Origin: JAFAMS01 sp963715815
GTDB lineage: Bacteria > Vulcanimicrobiota > Vulcanimicrobiia > Vulcanimicrobiales > Vulcanimicrobiaceae
Reading direction: 5' to 3'
NCBI GenBank assembly: GCA_963715815.1
Contig: OY970278.1
Span: 2,418,001-2,482,000, forward strand
Length of the DNA: 64,000 nucleotides
Below the pieces are notes generated by a model. The model searched no databases. It worked only from the letters and a program-made list of their open reading frames with translations, and was not told the origin of the DNA. Shown here in pieces: positions 24,984 through 33,949 of this stretch (position 1 is the first letter of the stretch; each line of letters begins with the position of its first letter). The position numbers were made by a program, and so were the translations under genes.

Positions 24984-26318
24984 TTGAAAAACCAGAGCTC
25001 CGGGGTTCTTGCGGCAGCACTTGCCGTGGGATTCGGGCTTTCGGTACTTGCCGGCTCGGCAGCTCATGCAGCGCAAGGTAACACTGGACCCTACGCGTCT
25101 GCAGCAGCCGTTGAAGTCGCGCAAGGCGCGCCACCCCCCGATTTCGGATCACCGCCGTCAGGCGAATATCCGATTCTTTTCAACGATCATCATGTCTATG
25201 CCAAGCCGGACACAGACAAGCAAAATCGCGTGCTTGCGGCGCTTGTTCGCGGCGGCACGATTCTCGTACCCCTCCGCTCAATGTTCGAGCAAATGGGTGC
25301 GACGGTATCTTTTGATCCGGCTAGCAACACCGTCGACGTATCGAAGCCCGGCTCCGATATCAAGGTAACGGTCGGGAAACCGGTCGTCATCATCAACGGT
25401 GAAAGCCGTCCGCTCGACGTCCCGCCGATCATCTGGCACGGAACGATCATGGTTCCGGTGCGCGTCATCTCTGAAGGCATGGGCGCGTACGTTCTGTGGG
25501 TTGCGGATAAGCGAACCGTTGTGGTCCGTTACGTAGCGGCTCCGCCGCCGACGCCGGCACCACCACCGCCGCCGCCGCCGCCGCCAACTGCAACACCGGC
25601 TCCGCCGCGTCCGGCGACTCCGGCACCGACACCAACACCGGTACCGGTTAAGCCGGCGTACTACGATCATTTCGTGGTTGGCGACTACGCGATCTCACCA
25701 ACGGTCTACAACGAGTTCAGTCCGGGCGACAAGGGCCACGGCACCTACGATATTCGCGGTGCGTTCGAGTTCCCGCTGTTGAACATTCCGTTCATGGTCG
25801 AAGGTGACTGGCGTCATTGGACCTATCCGACCGCAACCGGAGTAGCTGGTTCTGTTTGCCCGGCGGCCGGCTGCGTAACGATCATCGGCGGTGGGGGACA
25901 AACCTTCGTGCCGTCGTTCACGGCTGTTCAAGACGACGTCGATGCGCGTGTTGGCATCCGAGTGTTCGATCCGCGATTCTACATAGCGGCCAGCTACCTG
26001 TGGCAGCAAAACAACTACGGGTATCCGGAGCTACGTGGATGGGGCTTCGGCGGTGAGAAACTGCCCGATCTCAATCAACCGATTGCGCTCTACGGCAGCT
26101 TCTACTACTATCCGTCGCTGCAAGGCACGTACGGTCCGTTCGCCCTCCAGTATCGTTTGATGCGTTACAACATCGGCGTGAACTGGAACTTTGCGGGACC
26201 GAGCTTCCCGGTGTTCCTCGACGTTGGGTTCATGGGTAACTACTACACAAACAAAATCAATGCGCCGTCGAACGTCAACGAGTACGGCCCATATGTTGGT
26301 CTCGGAATACACTTCTAG
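24984..26318 (+). CDS. Stalk-domain/Pro-rich/beta-barrel protein, paralogue
   Basis: A 444-residue paralogue of the preceding gene with the same layout: signal peptide (about 1-28, VLAGSAAHA), stalk domain with nearly the same sequence (VPLRSMFEQMGATVSFD, VINGESRPLDVPP), a Pro-rich linker (about 190-225) and the barrel half ending GLGIHF. It differs by a longer region after the signal and a short insertion with two Cys (GSVCPAAGC) in the barrel, absent from the first copy. TTG start with GGGAGG upstream, the same arrangement as its paralogue. Arose by tandem duplication. Confidence 0.8.
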   Translation: MKNQSSGVLAAALAVGFGLSVLAGSAAHAAQGNTGPYASAAAVEVAQGAPPPDFGSPPSGEYPILFNDHHVYAKPDTDKQNRVLAALVRGGTILVPLRSMFEQMGATVSFDPASNTVDVSKPGSDIKVTVGKPVVIINGESRPLDVPPIIWHGTIMVPVRVISEGMGAYVLWVADKRTVVVRYVAAPPPTPAPPPPPPPPPTATPAPPRPATPAPTPTPVPVKPAYYDHFVVGDYAISPTVYNEFSPGDKGHGTYDIRGAFEFPLLNIPFMVEGDWRHWTYPTATGVAGSVCPAAGCVTIIGGGGQTFVPSFTAVQDDVDARVGIRVFDPRFYIAASYLWQQNNYGYPELRGWGFGGEKLPDLNQPIALYGSFYYYPSLQGTYGPFALQYRLMRYNIGVNWNFAGPSFPVFLDVGFMGNYYTNKINAPSNVNEYGPYVGLGIHF

Positions 26319-26344
26319 TACCTAGCACCCGAGATCTCACGAGC

Positions 26345-26386
26345 GCGCCTCCGGAGCAACATGAGCTCCGGGGGCGCTTCTTTATT
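26345..26386 (+). terminator. Rho-independent terminator
   Basis: Stem GCGCCTCCGGAGC / GCTCCGGGGGCGC (13 pairs, one T-G wobble) with an 7-base loop, followed by TTCTTTATTGTT. It ends the second stalk-domain transcript and overlaps the 3' end of the converging gene at 26382. Confidence 0.88.
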
Positions 26387-26897
26387 GTTGCTGACTAACC
26401 GGCTTTGTAATGTCGACGGCAGGTGGTGGGGATTGCACGACGTTGGGGGGTGGAACCGCGCCGACTTTGCCCTCGACTAATTCGCGCTTACCGACTTTGC
26501 CGTACCACGTTTTCGGAAAATCGTGTACCAGCCACGCCATCGTTGCTTTGGCTTGCGCGCGACCCGCATCGGTTGGAATGCGATTGTAGAAGCGCTCGAT
26601 GTAAAACAGCGACTTCGCGATCCACGGATCGCTCGGATACTTGTGCTCCCAGTCGTGAATCGCATCGACCGCGAAGCCGATGGTGCTCATCTCGCTTTCC
26701 ATCTCCTCGGGACGCCGATCGAAACGCAGCGTTTGATCTTTGATGGTGTTCGCGATTCCGAGAATGCTCATTTTGAGACGGCCGAAATATTCATCGGCCG
26801 GCGCTATCTTCGACGTCGTGCCTGCAACGGCAACGTAGCGATCGCCATAAAAGAACGCCGCGACGATTAGTGAAACAACCAGGAGAAAACGTTTCAC
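26382..26897 (-). CDS. Unknown exported protein with helical repeat character
   Basis: A 171-residue protein with an N-terminal hydrophobic segment (FLLVVSLIVAAFFYG) that is a signal peptide or anchor. The mature part is helical, with TPR-like spacing (STIGFAVDAIHDWEHKYPSDPWIAKSLFYIERFYNRI), and ends in a Pro/Gln-rich tail. No family is recognised. ATG directly follows the signal logic and overlaps no neighbour. It converges on the stalk-domain gene, whose terminator lies over its stop. A role in the periplasm is inferred. Confidence 0.65.
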   Translation of the reverse strand: MKRFLLVVSLIVAAFFYGDRYVAVAGTTSKIAPADEYFGRLKMSILGIANTIKDQTLRFDRRPEEMESEMSTIGFAVDAIHDWEHKYPSDPWIAKSLFYIERFYNRIPTDAGRAQAKATMAWLVHDFPKTWYGKVGKRELVEGKVGAVPPPNVVQSPPPAVDITKPVSQQQ

Positions 26898-27010
26898 AGA
26901 CCCCTCGTCCGAACGGACACCCCGGCCGTAAGTAGGCCAGGCTCTATTACATCACTTTTTCGGTGGCCCGCCACCAGGCCCCCGTCGGTTCGAGCCGTAT
27001 CTCAAGACCG

Positions 27011-28465
27011 GTGCAATTTGAGGAGCTTGCTGGGAGGGCACTCGAGACGGCGGCAGTTCGCCGTGCCGACTACGCAGACATACGCTTCGAAGACGCTCGT
27101 TCGGAACGCATCGAAGTTCGCAACGGCGAGGTGATCGCGCTTCGCGACGATGTTACGCGCGGATACGGCGTGCGCGCACTATGCGACGGCTCCTGGGGAT
27201 TTGCGGCCTCCGATGACTTGTCGGGGGCCGGCATCGACGCTACGGTCGCGCGTGCAGTCGATATCGCGCGTGCGAGCGCGGCGGTCGGCACGACTCGCTT
27301 CGGGATGGCGCCCACGGACGCGCGCGTCGGCACGTATGTGACCGAAGTCGAAATCGATACGGACCGCGTATCGCTCGAGCAACGGGTCGACTTGCTCGTC
27401 GCAGCCGAATTCGCGCTGCACGTCAATCCGGCCGTCCGCACCGGGCGTTCGTGGCTGGACGTCTGGCGCACCAAGAAAGAATTCTTTAGCTCGATCGGCT
27501 CGCAAATCGCGCAAGACATCCGACAAATCGGAAGCGCCGTACACGCGCTCGCAGTCGGCAACGGCGACGCCCAAGACCGCGGATGGCCGGGCGATCGTGG
27601 TCTGTACATGACGGGCGGCTGGGAAGTCGTCGCGCGCGCCGGCTTGATCGAAAATGCGCCGCGCATCGGCGAGGAAGCCGTGGCTCTGCTGTCGGCAGCA
27701 CAATCGCCGTCCGGAACCCGCGACATCGTACTGGGCGGATCCCAAGTCTCGTTGCAGATTCACGAATCGTGCGGTCATCCGGCAGAGCTCGATCGCGCGC
27801 TCGGCTGGGAAGCGAATTTCTCCGGGACGAGCTTTCTCGAACCGCAGCTGCGCGGTGCGCTCCGATACGGTTCGCCCTTGGTGACGATCGTCATCGACAA
27901 CACGCTTCCCGGCGGACTCGCGACCTGCGGTTGGGACGACGAAGGCAGCCCGAGCGGCGGCTCCGATATTGTGCGCGACGGTGTCTTCGAAGGCTTCGAG
28001 ATGTCGCGTGATACTGCGCGGCTTTTGGAGTGCACGACCAATGCGTGCGTGCGCGCGGAGAGCTGGCAGCACGTCCCGATGATTAGGATGTGCAACCTGA
28101 ACTTGCTGCCCGGCACGCATTCGCTCGATCAAATGATCGAAGAGGTCGACGACGGCATCTACATGGAGTCAAACCGCTCGTGGTCGATCGACGATCGCCG
28201 CCTCAATTTTCAATTTGGTTGCCAGATCGCGTGGGAGATCAAACGCGGAAAACTCGGACGAATGCTCAAGAATCCAACGTACGGCGGAATTACTCCCGAG
28301 TTCTGGGGATCGTGCGATGCGATCGGCGAGCCGTCGACGTGGGTGCCGTGGGGGACGCCGAATTGCGGCAAGGGAGAGCCGATTCAGATCGGACGCACGA
28401 CGCAAGCTGCCGCACCCGCGCGTTTTCGGAATGTTCGCGTCGGCGTAGGCTACGATGAACGATAG
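27011..28465 (+). CDS. tldD: TldD metallopeptidase (TldD/PmbA family)
   Basis: About 484 residues. The zinc motif HExxxH is present as HESCGHP, followed by AELDRALGWEANFSGTSFL (start of the conserved stretch). TldD is the catalytic half of the TldD/TldE heterodimer, a protease of unfolded or modified peptides, known for microcin B17 maturation and CcdA turnover. The start is unclear: GTG 27011 fits the family N-terminus (FEELAGRALE), while a GTG at 26963 extends it by 16 residues. The 3' end overlaps tldE by 11 bases, so they are co-translated. No peptide precursor gene was noticed beside it. Confidence 0.9.
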   Translation: MQFEELAGRALETAAVRRADYADIRFEDARSERIEVRNGEVIALRDDVTRGYGVRALCDGSWGFAASDDLSGAGIDATVARAVDIARASAAVGTTRFGMAPTDARVGTYVTEVEIDTDRVSLEQRVDLLVAAEFALHVNPAVRTGRSWLDVWRTKKEFFSSIGSQIAQDIRQIGSAVHALAVGNGDAQDRGWPGDRGLYMTGGWEVVARAGLIENAPRIGEEAVALLSAAQSPSGTRDIVLGGSQVSLQIHESCGHPAELDRALGWEANFSGTSFLEPQLRGALRYGSPLVTIVIDNTLPGGLATCGWDDEGSPSGGSDIVRDGVFEGFEMSRDTARLLECTTNACVRAESWQHVPMIRMCNLNLLPGTHSLDQMIEEVDDGIYMESNRSWSIDDRRLNFQFGCQIAWEIKRGKLGRMLKNPTYGGITPEFWGSCDAIGEPSTWVPWGTPNCGKGEPIQIGRTTQAAAPARFRNVRVGVGYDER

Positions 28466-29783
28466 CGAACGGCTCGAGCTCGCCGAGCGCGCGATACGCG
28501 ACGGCGCGGCAGATGGCATCGAAGCGGTCGTTTCAGAACAGCACGACACGCTGACGCGCTTCACGCACAACGCCATCCATCAGAACCTCGATTCGTCGCA
28601 GACCGTGGTGCAAATTCGCGCGATCGTCGACGGCCGCGCGGGCTGGGCGTGCACGAACGGACGCGACGACGCGGATCTTGCGCTCACCCGAAATCGGGCG
28701 ATCGCACAAGCGCGCTTTGCACCGAAGCCGGCGGTCCCGGTGCGACTGCCGGGAAAAGCGACCTACGCGATGCCGGATCTGCCGTACGATCCCGCGACGG
28801 CCGAGACGACGCCGGCTGCCCGCGCGCAAGCCGCCGGCAAGATCTTCGCGATCGCGGAGCAAGCCGGTGCGTGGGCTGCAGGTTACGTCGCAACGTCGGC
28901 AGGCTCGATTGCCATCGCAAATTCGAACGGCGTCCGGGCGCAGTTTTCCGGGACGAGCGCGGTTACGAACACGAAGTGCGTCGCGCCGATCGCGAGCGGC
29001 TACGCGGAGGCGTATAGCCGCCGCTTTGCTGAGATCGATACGGCCGCCGTCGGCGCGAGGGCAACAGCAAAAGCAAAAGACGCAGGCCAGCTCGGAACGC
29101 CCGATGTCGGCGACTGGACCGTCATCGTAGAACCGCCGGCGCTCGGCGAGTTAATCGCCTTTCTTCTCCCGCATTTCTCGGCGCAGCGCGTCTACGAAGG
29201 TGCATCGTTTCTCGCCGACGGTTTGGCGCGGCAGTACGTGGGTGAAAACGTAACGCTCATCGATGATTACGCTCATCCGCTCTTTGCTTTGTGCCCGTTC
29301 GACGGCGAAGGTTCGCCGACTCAGCGCGTGACACTGATCGAGAACGGCATCGCTAAAGATTTCGTCACCGACATGGAATGGGCCGAACGCCTCGATCGGC
29401 ACAACACCGGCCACTACGTCCCCGGCGGGTCCGAGGGTCCGTCTACGCGCGCAGTTGTCCTCGGGCCGGGACGGCGCTCACGTGCAGAGCTGATAGCATC
29501 GACGAAGCGCGGAATTTTGATCAGCCGCTTTTGGTACATCCGCGTCGTCGATCAGCGCAAGGCGATCGTAACCGGGATGACGCGCGACGGAACTTTCCTG
29601 ATTGAGGACGGCAAGCTGAAAGGCGGACTGAAAAACCTCCGCTTCAACGTTCGCATTCTCGATTTGCTCGCAGCGTGCGAGCTGTCCGACGAGATGGTTC
29701 GAACCGGCGGCTACTCGTACGGCATGGTCTGCCCGACCGCGAAGTTCGACCGATTCTCAGTTTCGAGCGTGACGTCGTACTAG
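28455..29783 (+). CDS. pmbA: TldE/PmbA, non-catalytic partner of TldD
   Basis: A 442-residue member of the same family lacking the HExxxH motif, as expected for TldE, which forms the substrate chamber with TldD. Conserved pieces are VQIRAIVDGRAGWACTNG, GASFLADGLARQYVGENVTLIDD (key part GENVTLIDD), DGEGSPTQRVTLIENG and the C-terminal GGYSYGMVCP. ATG start overlaps the tldD end by 11 bases. Confidence 0.9.
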   Translation: MNDSERLELAERAIRDGAADGIEAVVSEQHDTLTRFTHNAIHQNLDSSQTVVQIRAIVDGRAGWACTNGRDDADLALTRNRAIAQARFAPKPAVPVRLPGKATYAMPDLPYDPATAETTPAARAQAAGKIFAIAEQAGAWAAGYVATSAGSIAIANSNGVRAQFSGTSAVTNTKCVAPIASGYAEAYSRRFAEIDTAAVGARATAKAKDAGQLGTPDVGDWTVIVEPPALGELIAFLLPHFSAQRVYEGASFLADGLARQYVGENVTLIDDYAHPLFALCPFDGEGSPTQRVTLIENGIAKDFVTDMEWAERLDRHNTGHYVPGGSEGPSTRAVVLGPGRRSRAELIASTKRGILISRFWYIRVVDQRKAIVTGMTRDGTFLIEDGKLKGGLKNLRFNVRILDLLAACELSDEMVRTGGYSYGMVCPTAKFDRFSVSSVTSY

Positions 29784-29843
29784 GCTTCGAGCAGGAAGAC
29801 TCCCCAAGCCGGGCGATTGCTTCACTTAGGGGGTAGCAAAACC

Positions 29844-29948
29844 TTGAAGAATCCGCTCGACACGTTGACCGGCACGATCATCTGCGGTCTCGTTCTCACG
29901 CTAATTCTCTATTTTGTCGTCAAAGCGATTCAGCCGGTAGGAGCATAA
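29844..29948 (+). CDS. 34-residue single-helix membrane peptide upstream of the PuuD-like gene
   Basis: A small open frame starting TTG with a purine-rich AGGGGG about 11 bases upstream. It encodes a peptide with a short polar N-terminus (MKNPLDTLTG), one hydrophobic helix (TIICGLVLTLILYFVV) and a short tail ending PVGA. The stop lies 2 bases before the ATG of the PuuD-like gene, and the last codons GTAGGAGCA form that gene's ribosome binding site. The spacing and membrane character suggest a small subunit of the PuuD-like protein, similar in size to CydX or CcoQ in oxidases. This assignment is inference; conservation would settle it. Confidence 0.6.
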   Translation: MKNPLDTLTGTIICGLVLTLILYFVVKAIQPVGA

Positions 29949-29950
29949 CC

Positions 29951-30445
29951 ATGGAAATGCCTCTGGTACGTTGGTTACATTTTTTCTTCGGCATCATGTG
30001 GATCGGCTTGCTCTACTATTTCAATTTCATCCAAGGGCAAGCACTCGCGCAGGCTAATGCAGCCAATGACGGCAGCGCTAAGGGCATCACGAAATTTATA
30101 GCGCCACGCGCGCTCGAGTACTTCCGCTGGTCCGCGCTCGGAACGTGGATCTTCGGCGCGGCACTGCTCGGCCAACATTTCATCTCCGCATTCGCGCTTC
30201 AGCCACCCTACACGGGCATCGGCGTCGGCGCGTGGCTCGGCACGATCATGCTGCTCAACGTTTGGGTGATCATCTTCCCGAACAACATGAAGGTTCTCGG
30301 GTTCGTCGAGGGCGTCACCGACGAGCAAAAAGCCAAATCGCGCCGCTTAGCCTTCTTGGCCTCGCGCACTAATACGTTGCTCTCCTTCCCCATGCTCTTC
30401 TTCATGGCGTTTGGGTTCACGCACCGCGCCGTCGTCGGGCTGTAA
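29951..30445 (+). CDS. PuuD-like (urate hydroxylase N-terminal domain family) membrane protein
   Basis: A 164-residue protein with four hydrophobic helices, matching the membrane part of PuuD (Urate_ox_N family). It begins with VRWLHFFFGIMWIGLLYYFNFIQG, which is the family signature, and has further His residues in GQHFIS and FTHRAVV that could bind heme. Full PuuD urate hydroxylases add a cytochrome c domain, which is missing here, and no purine catabolism gene is adjacent. It may thus be a heme or redox membrane protein of other function. ATG with TAGGAG upstream. Its last 99 bases overlap the converging gene. Confidence 0.75.
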   Translation: MEMPLVRWLHFFFGIMWIGLLYYFNFIQGQALAQANAANDGSAKGITKFIAPRALEYFRWSALGTWIFGAALLGQHFISAFALQPPYTGIGVGAWLGTIMLLNVWVIIFPNNMKVLGFVEGVTDEQKAKSRRLAFLASRTNTLLSFPMLFFMAFGFTHRAVVGL

Positions 30446-31345
30446 GAACGAGCCGGTTATTCCCACAACGATAAGCAACAGCCCAAAAATCAAGGCGTAA
30501 GGGTGGGGGGCGCTTGCGATGACAAGCTGCGGATACGTTCCCAGCGTCGCGTGCAAGCGAACCCCACCGATTTCCGTTTGAACGCCGGAACCCGCGACGC
30601 CGATGCCGAGCGAGTTATTCGATCGCGCATCGAAGACGTCGTACAGAATCGCGGGTTGCCCGGCTGCCGATGGCGGAACCGCTACCTTCAAGCGCACGAC
30701 GTCATCGGCCGTAAAGTAAACGACTTTCACGGTACGGTTGGCGCCGGGTAGCGCGAAACCATCGACCGGATGTGGTCCACCGGCGATCTCTTGCCGCGTT
30801 CGAAACAGTAGGAACGGCGAGAGAAATGCAGCTCCGGTGGGCTGCGTGACGGTGAGATGATTGCCGTCGTCGTCGAATGCTTCGACATACGCAACCGGAA
30901 TCGCATTCGCCGTCAGTAGCATTGCGCCCAAGAATTTTCGTGAGCCGGTGGTGACGAGAATATCCAAATGGTTCCGACGGCGGATCGTAATGGTAGCGTT
31001 GCCCTTTACCAGTGATTCCGGCGTGGCACTCGAGAAAAATGCTGCAGCACGAATATCCGGGAGCGGAGCGACCGTCCCGGGTGCGCGTGCCACGCGTTCG
31101 GTATCCGGTCCCAGCAATCCCGACGCCAAGCCGTCGGCGATCACGATCAGCGCTCCGAGCACCGAAATGCTGAACAGCGCTCGCCGGTTGCGCGCTGCGG
31201 ATGTTATCAACAACCATGCAACGACTGCGAGCGCAAGCGCATACTGCCATGTATGGAAAAGCGGATCGCCCGGAAAAACGATCTGCGCGATCACGAGAAC
31301 ACACGCGACGAGTTCGGCGAACATTGCCGCGAAGCGCGTGTTCAC
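30347..31345 (-). CDS. Unknown membrane protein upstream-coupled to a TlpA thioredoxin
   Basis: A 332-residue protein of unknown family. Two or three hydrophobic helices at the N-terminus (about 5-80: VACVLVIAQIVF, ALALAVVAWLLI, ISVLGALIVIA) precede a beta-rich extracytoplasmic domain of about 190 residues and a final helix (YALIFGLLLIVVGITG) with a charged tail. The layout recalls ResB or other cytochrome-maturation factors, and the gene starts within the stop of a TlpA-like thioredoxin (ATGA), but no motif confirms this. The 3' end overlaps the PuuD-like gene by 99 bases; the charged tail (KRHEEEHGEGEQ) is encoded there and may be antisense-derived. Confidence 0.6.
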   Translation of the reverse strand: MNTRFAAMFAELVACVLVIAQIVFPGDPLFHTWQYALALAVVAWLLITSAARNRRALFSISVLGALIVIADGLASGLLGPDTERVARAPGTVAPLPDIRAAAFFSSATPESLVKGNATITIRRRNHLDILVTTGSRKFLGAMLLTANAIPVAYVEAFDDDGNHLTVTQPTGAAFLSPFLLFRTRQEIAGGPHPVDGFALPGANRTVKVVYFTADDVVRLKVAVPPSAAGQPAILYDVFDARSNNSLGIGVAGSGVQTEIGGVRLHATLGTYPQLVIASAPHPYALIFGLLLIVVGITGSFLQPDDGAVREPKRHEEEHGEGEQRISARGQEG

Positions 31346-31875
31346 TTCGATTTGATGACGGGCGTGACGAGTGCTTGCATGGCGTCGAACGATATCTCAC
31401 CGTCGACTCCCTTTACGATATGCCCGCTTGCATCGACGAGAATCGACGTCGGCAAACCTTCGGCAGCGTACGCGCGCCCGTATTGTTGTTGATCGTCGAT
31501 CAGGATCGGAAACGTAACTCTTCGCGCGTGCGCGTAGTCCGCCGCAACCTTTGCGGATTCACCCTGATCGATTCCGAGAACGACGAAGCCTTGGGCTTTA
31601 TGCGCGTGATAGAGTCGTTCGAGCGCCGGCATCTCTTCTCGACACGGCGGACACCACGACGCCCACAAGTTGACCAGCACGACCTTTCCGCGATAGCGCG
31701 CGAGCGAATCCGCGGAACCATCGGCTCGAACGACGTCGAAGCTCGCAGCCGGAGCACCAGCGAGAGCTGAGGGGCCGGTAACGACGTCAGGCCGGCGCGG
31801 TCCGCCGCCGAGATAGAACGAAACCGCCAAGGCCGCGACGATAACAACGCCGACGATTAACCAAACCGCGCGCAC
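31342..31875 (-). CDS. TlpA-like membrane-anchored thioredoxin
   Basis: A 177-residue thioredoxin-fold protein held to the membrane by an N-terminal helix (residues 4-22). The redox motif is WCPPC in NLWASWCPPCREEMPAL, with the cis-Pro region GLPTSILVD. Such proteins reduce apocytochrome c or periplasmic disulfides. The start is GTG. Its stop overlaps the start of the unknown membrane protein (ATGA), so the two act together, possibly in cytochrome c assembly (inference). Confidence 0.88.
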   Translation of the reverse strand: MRAVWLIVGVVIVAALAVSFYLGGGPRRPDVVTGPSALAGAPAASFDVVRADGSADSLARYRGKVVLVNLWASWCPPCREEMPALERLYHAHKAQGFVVLGIDQGESAKVAADYAHARRVTFPILIDDQQQYGRAYAAEGLPTSILVDASGHIVKGVDGEISFDAMQALVTPVIKSK

Positions 31876-31890
31876 TTCGTTCGGCGTTCG

Positions 31891-32598
31891 CTAGTTCAAA
31901 CTGAAAAACTTCCCGTAGTAACTCTCTTGCTGCGAACGCGCTTCGCCGCCCAGCGGTCGTGCTGGAGCCGGATGCGCACGCTCACGCTCGATCCGCGAGC
32001 GCAGCTGCGGCAGAAGCCGCCGCAAGAACTCGACCTCGATCCGAAGACGCTGCTCGACGTCCTCCGTTTCCAACAACCGTTGCTTGACGAGATCGGCGAT
32101 TTGCAATGCGTTTCCGATCACGAATGAGGCTTCGATCGGATCGAGCGGCAGCTCTACTGCGGCGCTCGCGCCGACATACGCAATGAGCAGGTGCTTGTAT
32201 TCATTGAACGATGCGCGGACACGATCGACGAGCGATTCGATTGCGGGTGAATCTCCTGTTGCTTCGTCGAGATACTCGACCTCACATAACAGAAACGGCT
32301 CGCGGCTTACAATGGCGGTGATTCGAAATCGCCGTTTCCCGATCGTACTAACGTAGTAGCGGCCGAACGGTAACGGCATCACTTCGTTGATCTCGGCGGT
32401 CGTTCCGATCTCGTGCGGATTGACTTCAGGATCTCCCGCTTCGCCGCCCTCGCGGATCAAACAGACACCGAAAGCCTCTCCTTGGTCGAGGCATTCGGCG
32501 ATCAGTTGTTTGTATCGCGGCTCGAAGACGTGCAAATGCAGCGTGCCGCCGGGGAAGAGCACCGTGTTGAGCGGGAAAAGCCGGAGCCGCTCGGTCAC
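31891..32598 (-). CDS. Lon N-terminal (LAN) substrate-binding domain protein
   Basis: A 235-residue protein made of a stand-alone Lon N-terminal domain: LRLFPLNTVLFPGGTLHLHVFEPRYKQL (start of the beta domain) with EIGTTAEINEV and RFRITAI, then a helical part with VELPLDPIEASFVIGNAL. It lacks the ATPase and protease parts of Lon, as in many YcaP-like or cereblon-type LAN proteins, which may bind damaged protein. GTG start overlaps the SOD stop as GTGA. The C-terminal 25 residues are charged and Gln-rich. Confidence 0.85.
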   Translation of the reverse strand: MTERLRLFPLNTVLFPGGTLHLHVFEPRYKQLIAECLDQGEAFGVCLIREGGEAGDPEVNPHEIGTTAEINEVMPLPFGRYYVSTIGKRRFRITAIVSREPFLLCEVEYLDEATGDSPAIESLVDRVRASFNEYKHLLIAYVGASAAVELPLDPIEASFVIGNALQIADLVKQRLLETEDVEQRLRIEVEFLRRLLPQLRSRIERERAHPAPARPLGGEARSQQESYYGKFFSLN

Positions 32599-33236
32599 CT
32601 TATCGTCGGCACCGTTCCGCTGGCGTTTTTTTGTACGAGCCGGCCCGCGATCGTCTCCCAATCGACGTTCGTAAAGAACGCTTCGATATATTTGGAGCGG
32701 TCTGCGGGTTTGTAGTCGAGCATAAACGCGTGCTCCCATACGTCCATGACGACGATCGGGGCGAAGGTGGCGAGATTGCCGTCCTGGTGCAGCTCGACCC
32801 AATTATTCGTAATGCGTCCATTAGCCGGGTCTTGATAGGCGATCGCCCAGCCGACTCCCCGCATCGAGCCGACCGCGGCGAAATCTTTTTTCCATGTCTC
32901 GAAGTCGCCGTAGGTCGCCGCGAGCGCCGTTTTCAATTCGTCGCCGGGCTCCGGGCTCGAGACTGTGAGATTGTTGAAATAGAGCTCGTGCAACCGCATG
33001 CCGTTGTACTCAAACGCGAGGCGGCGATTGAGTTCGCTAAATTCCAAATCGGTCGCGACTGCGTGGCCGCTCTCGATCTTGCCGGCAATCTGTTCGTTCA
33101 GCAAATTTGTGTTCTTAACGTAGCCCTCGTACAAGCCAAAATGCATCTCAAGCGTCTTGTCCGATATCCCCTTCAAGCCGGACAGGTTCCACTTCTTGGG
33201 CGAGTATGTCTGCGTCGCAAGTGTAAGCGTTGCCAC
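32595..33236 (-). CDS. Superoxide dismutase, Fe/Mn type
   Basis: A 213-residue Fe/Mn SOD. Metal ligands are read as His in LEMHFGLYEGYV (first helix), His in RLHELYFNN, and Asp/His in MDVWEHAFMLDY. The protein is somewhat diverged from classical SodA/SodB; the second-helix HEL motif and ELHQDG fit cambialistic or archaeal-like forms. GTG start. It is followed by a Lon-N-like gene through a 4-base overlap, so both are made from one message. Confidence 0.9.
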   Translation of the reverse strand: MATLTLATQTYSPKKWNLSGLKGISDKTLEMHFGLYEGYVKNTNLLNEQIAGKIESGHAVATDLEFSELNRRLAFEYNGMRLHELYFNNLTVSSPEPGDELKTALAATYGDFETWKKDFAAVGSMRGVGWAIAYQDPANGRITNNWVELHQDGNLATFAPIVVMDVWEHAFMLDYKPADRSKYIEAFFTNVDWETIAGRLVQKNASGTVPTIR

Positions 33237-33316
33237 GGAATTACATTATCCTCGTTCGTTTTGACGAAAGGTGTAATAAAAAGGTTCCCCTCCCATGCGG
33301 GCGGCAAACATATGGC

Positions 33317-33949
33317 GTGGGAGACCAAGACCTCGCCTACCTCGCGCGGCTGCATACGCAGCCCTCGCCGTTAGTACTCGAACTCGAGGAGCTCGGGGTT
33401 GCGCAGGGGATCCCGATCGTCGACCGAGCCACAGCGCGCCTGCTTTCGACACTGGTCCACTGCATGCAGGCAAATCGTATCTTGGAAATCGGTACAGCGT
33501 ACGGATATTCGACGCTGTGGATGGCGCTGGCGATGCCGCCCGCCGGAAAAATCTGGACGATCGATCCGGATCGCGAGCGAACGACGATTGCGGCGCAATA
33601 TTTCGAGCGCGCCGGCGTCGCCGGCAAGATCGACATCATGAATCAGCCTGCGCTCGAGATCCTCGAAACGCTTTCACATCGTAATCTCGATATCGTGTTT
33701 CTCGACGCCAACAAGGATCAGTATCCGGAATACCTCGAGGTCTGCGTGCCGATGCTCAAGCGCTCCGGATTGATGATCGTCGACAACCTGCTCTGGGGCG
33801 GCAAGGCCGCTGCTCAGGAGCAACCTTCGGACACGGAGGACACGCGCGCGATCCGGCGCTTCAACGATCTGTTCTTGCATCATCCGCTTCTGGATGCCAC
33901 GATCGTCCCGCTTGGAGATGGCGTCGGAATCGGCGCGCGTGTCGAGTAA
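33317..33949 (+). CDS. SAM-dependent O-methyltransferase, class I (catechol/caffeoyl-CoA type)
   Basis: About 210 residues of the O-methyltransferase family 3. The SAM site is ILEIGTAYGYSTLWMA, then WTIDPD and the metal-binding Asp in DIVFLDANKDQYPEYL, followed by VDNLLWGG. Family members methylate catechols, caffeoyl-CoA or similar diols with a divalent metal. The start is not certain: GTG 33317 is chosen from the family's length; a TTG at 33230 would overlap the SOD start. The 3' end overlaps the flavin reductase gene. Confidence 0.85.
   Translation: MGDQDLAYLARLHTQPSPLVLELEELGVAQGIPIVDRATARLLSTLVHCMQANRILEIGTAYGYSTLWMALAMPPAGKIWTIDPDRERTTIAAQYFERAGVAGKIDIMNQPALEILETLSHRNLDIVFLDANKDQYPEYLEVCVPMLKRSGLMIVDNLLWGGKAAAQEQPSDTEDTRAIRRFNDLFLHHPLLDATIVPLGDGVGIGARVE

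Noticed and set aside
26950..27030. GGTTCGAGCC resembling a tRNA T-arm
   Set aside because: No acceptor stem, anticodon arm or D-arm can be fitted around it.
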